Assembly: GCA_013368315.1 (NCBI GenBank) | Contig: JAACJM010000210.1 | Coordinates: 27,501-91,500 of the forward strand | Length of the DNA: 64,000 nucleotides | Source: Tetrapyrgos nigripes | Taxonomy: Eukaryota; Basidiomycota; Agaricomycetes; Agaricales; Campanellaceae | Direction of reading: 5' to 3' | Shown here: positions 30,822-42,627 of the stretch, piece after piece | How the letters are laid out: every line of letters begins with the position of its first letter | Position numbering within the stretch: the first letter of the stretch is position 1 | The notes under the pieces: model-generated | Databases searched by the model: none | Told to the model about the DNA's origin: nothing | The model's input: the letters and a program-made list of their open reading frames with translations, nothing else | Program-made: the position numbers and the translations under genes

Positions 30822-31294
30822 CTTAGTCGTTAGTTATATCGCAGGGAGATCTTATGACCAGGTTGAAATTGACAGAGCCTCATACTGTTGGATACCCAAT
30901 GAAAGTGAATACCCAAGGAGAAAACTCCAAGGTAGATATCTGTCTTGAGTTCCAGAGCTTTACTCAGTGAGAATACACCAGAGTAAAGTGCAGAAGCCCA
31001 CCAGAGACAGCGCTTCTCCAGGTTTGTCACAACATGAGTCAGCTAACTGGACCTACACTTATGTCATCCTGTCATCCCATACACAATTAGGGTTAGGGTT
31101 CTTGACTTGACTCTGACTTGACTCTTCTGTTTACTCTGATGTATTCTCACTGAGTAAAGCTCTGGAACTCAAGACAGATGTCTACCTTGGGGTTTTCTCC
31201 TTGGGTATTCACAGTATGAGGCCTGTTTTGGTTTCATTTCTCTGTAAGATCTCCCTGCAATATAACTCTATTTTCACAGTCGTTAACGACTAAG
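30822..31294. mobile_element. Fold-back element, ~155-bp inverted arms
   Basis: The outer ends CTTAGTCGTT (30,822-30,831) and AACGACTAAG (31,285-31,294) are perfect inverted repeats. The arms go on through GCAGGGAGATCTTA, CTCATACTGT, ATACCCAAGGAGAAAA and GAACTCAAGACAGAT-type matches to about 30,985 and 31,133. The ~145-bp centre contains ATTAGGGTTAGGGTTC, another telomere-like tract. It codes for nothing and has the form of a MITE or fold-back transposon. Confidence 0.75.
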
Positions 31295-31530
31295 ACTGGT
31301 CTGGATATCAGCCATCGCTACTCCTCTATAGCCAGATTTTCGATGGCAGGTCTTCATCCAAGCAGTTTTGACTAGGCCATCTATCAAACTCCCTACTAAG
31401 CAAGTAAGAAGCAGCTATTTACATCATTAAGGACTAAGACTTGTCCAGATATCAGTCCTTTCAACTCGTTGCCCAAGTACACTCCATCTCTCCGCTGACT
31501 AGTCTATAGCCAGATTTTCAATGGCAGGTC
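31295..31530 (+). repeat. ~137-bp direct duplication
   Basis: GACTAAGACT(G/T)GTC(T/C)(G/A)GATATCAG and CTATAGCCAGATTTTC(G/A)ATGG appear twice, ~137 and ~165 bp apart, with intervening divergence. Confidence 0.65.
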
Positions 31531-33772
31531 TTCACCCAATTGTCCACATTTCAATACCAGTGGCAATTGATTCCAGCACAGTGTTGGATTCCACTCTCTT
31601 ACTATTCTTGTTCATTCAGGACTAATATTTGCCCATAGTTTAAGCTCTCTTAACCCTTTGTACTGGACGTAAAAGGTCTCCTCCAAAGCAATTTTGAGTC
31701 TTTTCTAGACTGCCTCTACATCATTGTCAGTGTAAGTAGACATCTCCAAGTTAGCAATCTGCAAGTGTCATACTGACTCATTCTAAATTGTTCAATCAGG
31801 CCTTCTATAAACAGTTTTGAAAGAGTATACAGGTATACAGACACTTGGTATGGTAAATCATGGTCAAGAATACAGCAGCTGGACACAGTATAAGTAAACC
31901 ACTCTACCTAGCATACAGTCAAGAACGTAAACTAGAGACAGACATCAAATGACGAACCTATTTTTTTACCTTCCACTCTCTGCCAAAGAATTACGTGCTC
32001 AGTCTCTAGGTGGTGAGAATGCTGGAGGGGTTGATGATGATTGGCCCAGAGGAGCAGCTTTGCTATGGGCTGGTTAGATGAACGGACTGCTGGCGCAAAA
32101 AGGCAAATGTTCACAGTCCTGATGAGCATTAGAGTGATCTGGAGATTTCGGCTTCCTGCAAAAAGGGTTTCTTACGGGCTGAGTGGTTCTTGAGGTAGCT
32201 CCTGGTTTACTTGGTTGTCCTTTTTTTGGAGGTTGAGATCTGAAATCAGGAAACTTTCTTTGGAAGAAGTTTGAAGGGACCTTTCTACTCAGTGCAGCCT
32301 CTGTATGTCACGAATCACCAATCTATTCATTCTTTATCTCCACAGACTACTATTCATTTCCTTCATCATCATATTCTCTATCTACAGTTACCATCACTTG
32401 ATCTGATATGTACATCATCTATCTCCTCCGATTTCTATCTCCATAGACATTCTCATGTATTCACTTATTCTTAATTCACTTCTTTTACTTATATACCAAA
32501 GGACTTGTAGTTAGTTCTTTAGTCTGTTCACTTCGTCTCCACTCCGCTCTCAGTATAGTCAGCTACTCATCCCCTACTCGTTCCTATTATTCCTTTCATT
32601 GTATCTCATCAATCCATCTGATTCATTGTGTGACTTGGGTGGTTATTGCTAAGTGACAACGTCCTTGACACTGTAAGCATTTTCTGGAAGGAGTTTGGAG
32701 AGGCTATGGTCTTGTCACCCTCAATCTTAGACAGCTTGACTGATGATCAGAAAACGATTGGATATTAAGACTTACACAGGTCGTCATTGTCATCATTGTC
32801 CTGGTCCTCTTTCTCTGAGGGAAAGTTGACAATTGGGCTAGAGTCTTACTTCTATTTAGCAACCTTTTACATGTACAAACAAAAAGTTGAAGTTGAAGAC
32901 ATACTGCCTCTGATACTCACATGAGCCAGCAGAGTTGTGAGTTCCTCCATTTGATCTGGTGCAAAAATGTGAATTTCATGCTCTGCTGAGGAACCTTATA
33001 ACTGACCTTCTCAGCTTGGCGTGGAGACTTCCCTCTCGTCCACCTGCATAGACTCGGGAGGACTTGCATCTCTGTCAGCACCCAGTCCAGAAGCATCACT
33101 CATGACAATGTCACCAGCTCCTGGATGGGACTGGGAGACCTTGACCTTCTTCGATTTCTATCCATTGTTTCACTATCCTGTTTTGTCCTTGCTTTCAGGC
33201 ATTCAGAGTCTCTGTCTGTGGGAAGAGTTTAAACTACCAAGGTGTTGGGCTGCTTCCTGGTCCTTTTCTTCAGAGCTGTCACCTGTTCCAGTTCTTCCTT
33301 CACTGGAGAAAGAACTCCTCCTGAAAGTAACATTGTTGTCTCCTCCACAGCTTAATTCCAAAGTAAACAAACTGATAATCACCACTTTACAAAACTAAGA
33401 CTCACCTTCTGTCCCCTGCCTGTTCTTATCCCTTTTGCTGTTTAACAAAGCACCAGGCTGGCTTTGATATCAGCCACTTGACCCATCATCAACCACTTCC
33501 TTCTGCAGTTGTCTGTGGGCCTTCGTGATGATTTGTTCTTCCTCCAGAGTCGACTATACCTGATCCTATGGGCCAGACAAAGACTCAGAAAAATAGTCAT
33601 TGGGTGCCAAAGGAGTACCTATCAAAGCCTTCCACAGCTGAGAAAATGAAGACTCTAACAGCTTCAGGATCCTCTCCCTTCACAAACTCCTCAGTGTAGT
33701 CTGAGGAACCATCCATACTGTAGCATCTAACACCGTACAGATTGAGGACCTGGAGGCAGTCTTAGCTCTTGG
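31531..33772. other. No intact gene; decayed sequence
   Basis: Short open frames only. Part of 32,900-33,400 may be the degraded 3' end of the minus-strand helicase pseudogene, with Ser/Glu-rich fragments such as FSSEGRTGTGDSSEEKD. 32,270-32,640 is a T/C-rich stretch without features. Confidence 0.45.
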
Positions 33773-34400
33773 TCACTGAAGCCCCAGCAAAACAGCTCTT
33801 ACTTGGATTAACAAGGAAGTTAGTGACAGAAATTCAGAGTAGACAAGGATTTTTCTGGTTCTAGATAGCTCCTGTTGCTGCACAAGTTGGCCATTGACAA
33901 ACCTCACGTCTTCGACTTGGTCACACGAGAGGTAATGCCAGCAAATATGAGCACATGCCATCATTTTTGTCGATTGCAGAGGCTCCCATTCCTTGATGGT
34001 CCTAGGGGTAGGGAGAGAATCAGAGGGGCTTGCTCTTGCATATGCAATTGCAATACAATATTTGAGATAAAAGGTCTGATGTTCTGTATCAGCAGAATAT
34101 TCAGAAAAAGTCTGTTGTATGCACTCTGGTTGTTCATGTACCAAGCTCATTCTCAGTACTAACGCTAAGCAGAATAAATAGTAAAGACAAAATATATCAG
34201 TTAAACAAAAACAACAACATCCTCTGAGAACACACTTTGCTTTGACCTCCTCAGCTTTACGAAGAAGAATGTCTAGCTCCCAGTCCTGCCAGTCCAGAAA
34301 ACTCCAGAAGTGGACGAGGCCTGGAAGGGATAAGAGAGGTTTGTGGTCCCAGTGCAGGCTCCTGCCCATCCTTCTTATGATGTGGCTGGACAACTTTTGG

Positions 34401-34712
34401 TTGACATGAATGCGGATTCCAAGGGTAGGGAGCATTTTTGAAGGCCTCTGCACACAACCAGATAACTAGCAATGACTTGGAGACCACATCTCCAAGTTAT
34501 TGCTAATGTTCTCCTTTTGCCAAACCAAATTGCACTTCATCTTTGATTTCTTCACTGTTCATTTCCTACTTGTACCATACACTTCTCCTGTTCAAATAAC
34601 ATTGTTTACATTGCCCTCAAGCCTTCAACAGCACTGGGGGTCCATACACCTCCGTATGGTGCATCTACATACATGTTTTCTTAAAAGTTCCAACTCTTTG
34701 AGTTGAGACTTT
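34401..34712 (+). repeat. ~310-bp direct repeat, copy 1
   Basis: Nearly identical to 40,277-40,573, apart from small deletions. It includes a hairpin, AGCAATGACTTGGAGA and its near complement TCTCCAAGTTATTGCT. It starts inside the helicase pseudogene's C-terminal exon (TTGACATGAATGCGG). Confidence 0.85.
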
Positions 34713-35600
34713 GATTGTACACTTGTGCATTGTGTTCGCTATACTTACCCGTTTGGCCTGCTACTTCTACACAGCCTTTCGTACATTATTATCCATCTCC
34801 TGTTTCATTCTTGGCCAAATCGGTTAATATCTGCCTTCGCAATGTTCACTTTAAGTTACAGATCTCTTTTGATCAGTTATCTCCTTTCATGACTTTACTC
34901 CATTCGGCTTTCCCTTTTACATACCTCTGATATCCAAGTGTCCAGACCACATCTGGTGCATTCCCTCCGCTTCCTGCACTTCCTGTGATCCAGTCTGCCC
35001 TGGTCCAGGCTAGATCTCACCTAGTCATCAGATCTGATAAATCCATCAGCAGGTGCCACATGTGTGAGCAGAGGCCTATTGATGGGTGAAGTTTGATGAT
35101 CTGATTGCTGCTTGCTTTCTCCCCTCATCTCCTACCTCTTCCCCACAAGAAAACAAGTTTGGTGAGCACATCTAGTGCGCTTTTTGGTGGTTTAACTGTT
35201 CTAACCACTGCCACTCCAGTCTGCATTCACAGCACAGTGCACAGACTCCCTTGTATCTCACTCTGTGTACACTGTAGCTGGTAAGCTTCGCTTCTACAGC
35301 CTGTTTAAGCGTTGCTAATACCCCTAGAGCGTACAGATATCAGCCAGACACTTCATTACTCTGTCCTAGTGTGTTTGTGGGTTGAATATCTAGCTCCCAG
35401 TGCGTTATCAACGCAGTTACACCGCTCTACAGCTTTACTAACACTCTACTTTGGATCTCTCTTGTAGATCCAGCCAGTAGGACACATTTTTTGGCACCCA
35501 CCCTCCTTCTTGTGTACTTAAGTTAAACACGTAGTCAGTACATCTGTATTTAGCGCTACTTGATCTGCAGAATGTATTTGGGCTTCAGCCCATGTTGTGG
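34713..35600. other. Gap in helicase pseudogene, nothing recognised
   Basis: Pyrimidine-rich sequence between the two helicase halves; possibly a mobile-element remnant. No ORF of note. Confidence 0.4.
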
Positions 35601-37559
35601 CTAATCCTCCTTGAGTGATGAGCAGCAGAGGTATAGTATCCCCACAAAACTCTTCAGAAGGTCGAGGTGGACGTTCTCCTCCTCAACTCTGCCTCCAACT
35701 CTTTGGTATCCCTAACAGAAACATCGCTAAGGAAGTAAGGGACCCCTACAATGGCCAAGGGAAACAATGTCCTAGTAAAATGTTCTGTCAGCCAGTCTGG
35801 TTTGGTGTTAGAATCCTCAGTTATCATTACCTTGGGTCTGGTCTGTAGAGGAGTCCCAGTGAGTCCTAGAATGCGTAATGTTTGGCTCCAGGGTTTCACA
35901 TCTGGAGGATCTCATCACAAATAAGAGTGAGGAAGTGTTGGTCAAAGACGCTTCCCTCTCTAGGCCCTATTTCAAGGGGCAAGTCCCAAGGATTTTTCCC
36001 TTTCCCTGGCTTATTCTGGAAAATCGAAAGAAACTCGCTTTGCAATGCCTACAATCATACATGAGTACATACAGTTCAAAAATTTGTGGACGGACTCAAT
36101 GAGTGCGTTGTCACAATGATCTGATTTTGCCCTGAAAGCAGACCCAGGTTGAAAAAATCGTTGTTTCCAGCTCTGCTGGTCCAGGTGTAAATAAAGATAT
36201 TGACACTCAGTTGCCAGAAGAGCACTTTTAGCTCGTTGATCATTTGTGCCCTCAATGTGCCTGGCACCACTATGAGGTGGGGTAGTTGTGGAATGATCTT
36301 TGAGTCTTTGAGAAAAGGCTAGTCCTCTGTATCAACAGTCAGTGGATGTGTTATGTATCTGTAGTAATCCTGATACTTACGCAAGACAGCTGGAACAGCC
36401 TCCCCTCTTTTCTGCAGCATGACGATCTGGTTGATTGTGGCTAGAATCCCTATACTTAGAGTGGTTTTTCCAAGTCTGACCTCATCTGCAATGAGGACAC
36501 TTATACATGTGTTAGGATCTGTTTCTGCACTGAAGATGGAGCAGAGACCAGCATGAATACCAGCTGTCTGATGCCAGTGGAGTTTGAAGGGAGTAAGAGA
36601 GAGTTGGCGTCAGCAAAGTCTTCTTCATTGTCCCAAGTGTTCAATCCAGCAGTGTGTATATGCGTGTTGAATTGATGCAGTAGCTTGTTTGCACGAAACC
36701 CTAATCATTGAACAAGTACTGCATAACTGAGGTTGGATTCAGCTTCACCTCCTAGATCTACATGGTGGTCCTTCCCACTCCTTCATCTTCAGCCCCAAAA
36801 TACTGCTCCTATAGGTGAAGGAGCCAGTCAATGTCATGTGGCCCTTCCTCACTTTTGGTCAACACTAAAAAATGCCATGGATGAGTCAAGTGACACAAGT
36901 TAAGCAGCCAGAGTACTCTCTCCAACTCCAGTACTGTGTTGTCACACTCTAGGATGTTCTCTTTTGTTCTGTAGAACCTCACCAAGTCTTTCCACTTGGC
37001 TACCAGTCTGATAACTTTAGCCACTGCTGCAAGGGTAGAATCTGGCATTAGAGCTGTGGAAAGGATATTCAGTCAATGCATCAACATAATGATAGGTCAA
37101 CGCACCTGCAAAAGCTTCCTTGGCTTTCTGCCCTTGATCTGAGAATGTCTTCATATCCATGTGATGTTTCTGCCTCAAGTTATCCCAACTTCTTCCTCAC
37201 TGAATAGGTCTAAGGCTACCGTGTCCAATGTGCAGGGCACAATGAGATTCCCACTGGAAAGTTCTCCAGATTGTTATTCTCCACCATAATCTTGAGAGGA
37301 TAGTTTTGAGTCTTGGTGAAGCACTTGACCACTTGGTCATGTATTTTCCATCCTTTGGCAAATCCATTTTGTATAAAATCTCGCCAGACCACCCGACCAG
37401 GTGTGACAGCAGTACCTCTTCTGCCCATGGCAAAGACTTCTTTCTGCTGCTCTGTGGGGCAGTTCAAATACTGCTGAAAGAAACTCAAGACGTCAGCTCT
37501 TTGTTTCCCATTCCATGGGTAATTTGAGGGTTGTTCATCTCCCTCAGAGAAAAGGTTAG

Positions 37560-38030
37560 GACACTAGCCAATAAGTTGCACCACAATTTGGGTCCAGAAG
37601 AAGGTAGGAAAGAAGACTTCAGGACCAGTCAATATGGTTGCTCTGATTCTTATAGGTGGCTATGTCTACTTTAACAAAGACAGGCTTGCAAGCTTCTCAT
37701 CAATTCCAATTTTCTAAACTCAAATTTCTGATAGTTTAGATACAAATTTGGAACAGCAAGAGAGTAGGAAAGATGACTTCAGGACCTGTCAAAGTGATGC
37801 CTACATTCTTATCCTCCTTTGGCTCACAAGCTTCTCATCTATATAGTCCAAGTTGAAATTTCTGCTAAAGTTTAGATGTGTGTGAATAAGCAGAAGTAGG
37901 ATTTGGAGCCTGAACAGAGTATGAAAACTGACTTCAGGACTGATCCTTTTCCCGGTGTGTTATAAACCTACTGGCTTGCAAGCCTTCTATAAAGTCCAAA
38001 CTCAAATATAATTTGCATTAATATGATGCC
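37560..38030 (+). repeat. Three degenerate ~160-bp repeats
   Basis: GTAGGAAAGA(A/T)GACTTCAGGACC(A/T)GTCAA and GGCT(T/C)(G/A)CAAGC(T)TCT recur near 37,603, 37,771 and 37,918, strongly diverged. Confidence 0.6.
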
Positions 38031-38937
38031 AATATCACTCCTTTACATATGGGAAGATATGGTTCACTCTTCCAACTGCTCAGTCCTGCATTTGCATGCA
38101 GCACCTCAGTAGAAGCCTGTTGGAATCAGGTCATGTCATCTTTATACCAAGTCAACAAGTAAGTGATAGACTTAAATGTTTTGCGAGTGCCCCAGGTCCT
38201 TGTTCTATATCCTCAAGTGGATTAACCTTGTTAGACTTGAGTTCTCAAAAGTTTTCTGGTCCTATAGTGGTTTTATATCCGTCCAGTCTATGATCCTTTG
38301 CAGGAGTCTGACCCAACAAGTTAATAGGAATGAAGTAAAGTCAGAGCACTTACCATGACATTGATTGTATGTTTCCAATCACCAGGGTCTTGCAGATGAT
38401 AAGGTTTAGCTTTGTGCAGTATTAGTCTACAAGTCATAACAGTATCTTGGACTTGATGCACCAGTAGACTTGTCATCACCAAGTGATTGAACATTGGAAC
38501 ATCAACCTGAACAAACCCCTTTCAAAAAACTTTTATGCACATGTCCTTCTTGGTAAACTCAAATGGATTGTTTGAGTTCTTCCGAACAGCAATCAATGTT
38601 GAAAAGTTGGGGTTGAGAAGGAATGATTCAATATATGAAAAAAGCCCACAGACAAAATCCTCAAACAGTTCATAGCAGGATAAACACACATTGAATGGAG
38701 TGCATCTGTGATTAGATGTTTCCTAAAGCAATGGAACACATTGTGTCTTGCATTGACTGAGTGATACTCTTTTTGAAGTTGGGATTCCTAAGGATAGACT
38801 ACCTGATGACAAGTTTTTGTTCGTAGCGTCAGTCTTGGCCACATTTAAACCTGCTCCAGATAAGTGGCCATAGCTAAAGCATCAAGTAAAGCAACTCATC
38901 TCAGAAAGGAAAACAATTCATAAGTACTACTCAACTG
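38031..38937. other. No gene recognised
   Basis: Degenerate sequence, short frames only. Confidence 0.4.
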
Positions 38938-39023
38938 TGCTAGCAGGTTGCAAGTCATCTGCATGCCCCATGCAGTTCAATGCTAGCAGGTTGCAAGTCA
39001 TCTGCATGCCACATGCAGTTCAA
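38938..39023 (+). repeat. 43-bp tandem duplication
   Basis: TGCTAGCAGGTTGCAAGTCA starts at 38,938 and 38,981; the copies differ by one base (GCCCCATG / GCCACATG). Confidence 0.85.
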
Positions 39024-39281
39024 TGAGATAATATGAATTTTGACAAGTTGTGAAAAGTCCACAATAGCCCCAACCCAGTAACCATAGCAGCAACAGTCCT
39101 GGCCAGCATATTGCACTCTGGAGGTATCAAAAAGACTTGCAGGCTTTCAGCCTTGCCATCTTTGTTGCTTCCAGGCCAACTGTGGGATGTGATGCAATTA
39201 TAAATATCATGGCCTTCCAAACCCCAAGTGATGACAATGCAATGCTAGGGGCACATTTTAGCACTGATAAATTGTGCAAGA

Positions 39282-39505
39282 CACTTTACATTAAGACTTA
39301 CAAATCCACAGGCAATAGCTGTGTATTTTCCTCTGGTGACAATGCTCACTTGGCCAGGTCACTTGAATATCTGATACCTTGTCTCTTCTATGCCACTTTA
39401 CATTAAGACTTACAAATCCACAGGCAATAGCTGTGTATTTTCCTCTGGTGACAATGCTCACTTGGCCAGGTCACTTGAATATCTGATACTTTGTCTCTTC
39501 TATGC
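39282..39505 (+). repeat. 112-bp tandem duplication
   Basis: CACTTTACATTAAGACTTAC begins at 39,282 and 39,394; the two 112-bp copies are almost identical (one C/T difference near the end), so the duplication is recent. Confidence 0.9.
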
Positions 39506-40276
39506 ATTCCCAATCGTGCTCATCACCACCAATCATCTGTGTTCCATGTACGAGGTTCTAAGGAGAAATGGTATTATTTGTTGATCTGTCACCCTTCTTC
39601 ACACTGGAAAGCCTGGATGGCTACAAAAGAAAGTAGATCTCAGCCTTCTGAAAACTATGACTGCATCAAACTGAGCACTGTGCTGCAATAAACTTGCAAA
39701 ATCCTTGAGTTTTAGTGCCACAGTGTCATCCGTGATGATGACCTTGATCAGCTACTTTGAGCCACCAAACAGGAATTGACACAAACTCATGTTACTCTTG
39801 AAAAGTCAGTTTTATATTTGTGCATCCTCCATTATTTTTATTGATCAGCCATTACAGGTTACTGGCATTTGTGCCAGTGACAATAACTGTTCATCATCTG
39901 TTCTGAAAATTTTCACAGAGGCAGTGCAGACTAATACTTTACCATCTCAAGTTCAAGCTGACAGAGGGAAGGAGAACAAAGCTGTTGCAATGGTTTGAAT
40001 CGTGGCTCATTTATTTGAGGATTGTAAGTCTTTAATTTTGTTTTGATATTCCAAAGATTCATTAATAATTAATATTGAGGTCAACACACGACAGTGGATG
40101 GAGAAGACAACACTGACCAACTTCTGCTTCAGTGAAGTAGACAGAGGAAGCTCTTGGGTTGCAATTCCTTCACTCCAAATAGAGAGTCACCATTGGCAGA
40201 TATAGACTTTCGAAAAGGAAAAAATGGTAAAATTACCAACTCACAGCAATTCTTAGCACAAAACATAACAACATGC
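39506..40276. other. No gene recognised
   Basis: Short frames only; nothing to assign. Confidence 0.4.
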
Positions 40277-40573
40277 TTGACATGAATGCAGATTCCAAGG
40301 GTAGGGAGCATTTTTGAAGGCCTCTGCACACAACCAGATAACTAGCAATGACTTGGAGACCACATCTCCAAGTTATTGCTAATGTTCTCCTTTTGCCAAA
40401 TTGCACTTCATCTTTGATGTTCATTTCCTACTTGTACCATACGCTTCTCCTCTTCAAATAACATTGTTTACATTGCCCCCAAGCCTTCAACAGCGCTGGG
40501 GGTCCATACACCTCCATATGGTGCACCTACATACATGTTTTCTTAAAAGTTCTAACTCTTTGAGTTGAGACTT
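40277..40573 (+). repeat. ~300-bp direct repeat, copy 2
   Basis: Copy of 34,401-34,712 in the same orientation, 5.9 kb away, with a ~15-bp deletion near 40,400. Confidence 0.85.
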
Positions 40574-42627
40574 TTAGTGTGTAATCTTACTTACAAAGTA
40601 GCTTTAACTATCATATAATTGTTGAAGTGTATATTAGGCAACAACTGGAGTTGACGCTAGTTGTTTGGGCAGCTCCAGTCTGGGAACACTTGACTCTTTG
40701 GTCTTTGGGCCTTTTCTTTTGAGTGATGAGCTGGCAGTTACCAGTGAGTTTATTTTTGTTATTATCTCTCCTCTTTGCTGACTGTGAAAAGTGTGTCCTT
40801 TTAGTGCTCTTGGTTGCCATTGCTGTTGGCCTCCTGCTTGTCTATTCTTGTCCTTATTATGTCCTCCCTTTGCTGACTATGAAACAGTGTCCTTCTAGTG
40901 CTCTTGGTTGCTGTTGCTGTTAGCCTCCTTATTATCTCCCCCTTTGCTTAGCTTCTTGCTGACACTACTCTCACTATTTATTCCAGGTGAATATTTCTCA
41001 TACCCATGTTGGAGAGAGTCATAAAGGTATGTTGTCATCTATGTTCATTGACACTACAGCCAACTGACTCTTTCTTACTGAAGACTATCTATTGCCAACC
41101 TCCTTCTCCAGGCTCATCTCCACTAGCTATCCTCTTCTCTCTTTGAGTGTGTGTGTGCTACTGATGATCTTTTTCCCCAGATTTCCTCAATATTCTTCAT
41201 CCCCTTTCCTGGCGTGTGTGTCCTCCCTCCTTGCAGTAGTAGTTGTAGAGACCTAGTAGACCCTGTAACTTTGTTTGTCTTTAAGTATCATTTCAACTTG
41301 GAGTGCTGTCAGTCCAACCCTAAATCAGGGCCTGCAATGACAGCCTAGATCAATGGCTCAACCTGTGTTTCCTCCTTTCATTCATCATGGCAATGGGATA
41401 GATGTCTTGTCAGTCACTTCCATAAATCTCTCTATTGTCATTCTGATGTTCATTTGTAATGTCTGTTTCCATCCATTTCTATGCTTCGTCAAGCAATGGA
41501 TTCCTTTGAAAACAGACACATTACCCAACAAGATATGGTCATTACTTTTATTTTAAAACCCTTTTACAAACAACTAGTCAGCACTGTAAGTTCAATTATC
41601 CATTTTGTATCATTAACCCATTTACTGCTCTGTGCATAGGACCTCTGGGCTGTCCAAATCATTGTGTCATACCTCCATGGTTTAGGCCTATCATGGCCAC
41701 AATTTCTTCACCTTATCTCACCTGTTTCTTTCTACTTCTCACTCACTCCTGATATCTGTCTTGGTTTCATCTCACTCATGTTATACAGAGTCTCCTCCTT
41801 TTCACTACTATACTTATATATAAAATTGACTTGAGAGACTCATTCTTTCACTCCCTACTCCATTTCATACTCACAAGTCTCTCAGGTAAGTATTACTTCA
41901 TTTCTACTCCATTTCCTTACTCATGAGTCTCAGTGTACATTTGTGTTACCCATCCACCTCTCCCTTTACTTCATATATCTTCTCTCTTACATGTGTAAAG
42001 CCTTCTTGAATTGCTTCTCTCTGTTTGCAGGGCCCCCTGTGATCCACCTACTTTGATTTTTGTTTGAAATCTCACTGAATGAACTGCAAGATAATTAGAT
42101 GTAGGAACCTACATGACAAGTTGCAAGATGTCATCTGGTCAACATTCTTTCTGGGTATGATAATGTGATGGATGCCATGAAATTTGCCACTGGAGACATG
42201 TGACAAAGAGATGGATAGGGGGTCAACACTAGGATGAAGTTGATTAGCAGGTCAAATGTTGGATATTCCACTTGTTGCAGTATTTGTAATCTCCATAAAA
42301 AAGCTTCAAAACTCAATGTCCATTTTCCCTTTCCTCTTTGTATCATACTTTCTCTTGCAGCATGTCATGTAGTGTATTTGTAATTCCAAATCATTTATAG
42401 TCTCGCAGTCTGACTGATGAAAGTAGCTCAGTCCTTAACAGAATTTTCAAGCTGCAATAGTAGAACTAGTACTAGTACCTAACTACACACTGCCAATTTA
42501 AGGATTACGTTTGACAGTCACCATGTTATTTGACCATTAGACCTTGTTTGGAGACCATGTCTCATTATTCCCATGTTTCTCCTGTGTGAAGTTCGCTGGC
42601 TCATTATTTCCAGTTTCTCTGACTATA
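40574..42627. other. No gene recognised; small duplication at ~40,770-40,925
   Basis: TTGCTGACT(G)..GAAA, then GTGTCCTT and TAGTGCTCTTGGTTGC occur twice ~95-100 bp apart. Otherwise T/C-rich sequence without supported genes. Confidence 0.45.

Larger units (their letters stand above)
33773..37530 (-). pseudogene. SNF2-like helicase, degenerate
   Basis: Remnant of a DNA-dependent ATPase. From N to C (minus strand): HDQVVKCFTKTQNYPLKIMVEN near 37,350; an ATPase start (HWHQTAGIHAG then LIADEVRLGKTT) at ~36,460-36,580; VPGTLRAQMINELK near 36,240; and the Walker B-proximal motif RILGLTGTPLQTRPK at ~35,830-35,875. The C-terminal lobe at 33,773-34,450 has NQKLSSHIIRR, DWELDILLRKAEEVKAK and KILVYSEFLSLTSLL. 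The Walker A glycine is Arg (codon 36,475-36,477). The gene is cut by stops, frameshifts and an insertion-like gap at ~34,490-35,600. Related SNF2-like genes are, as I recall, repeated in mushroom genomes; that part is family knowledge. Confidence 0.7.
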
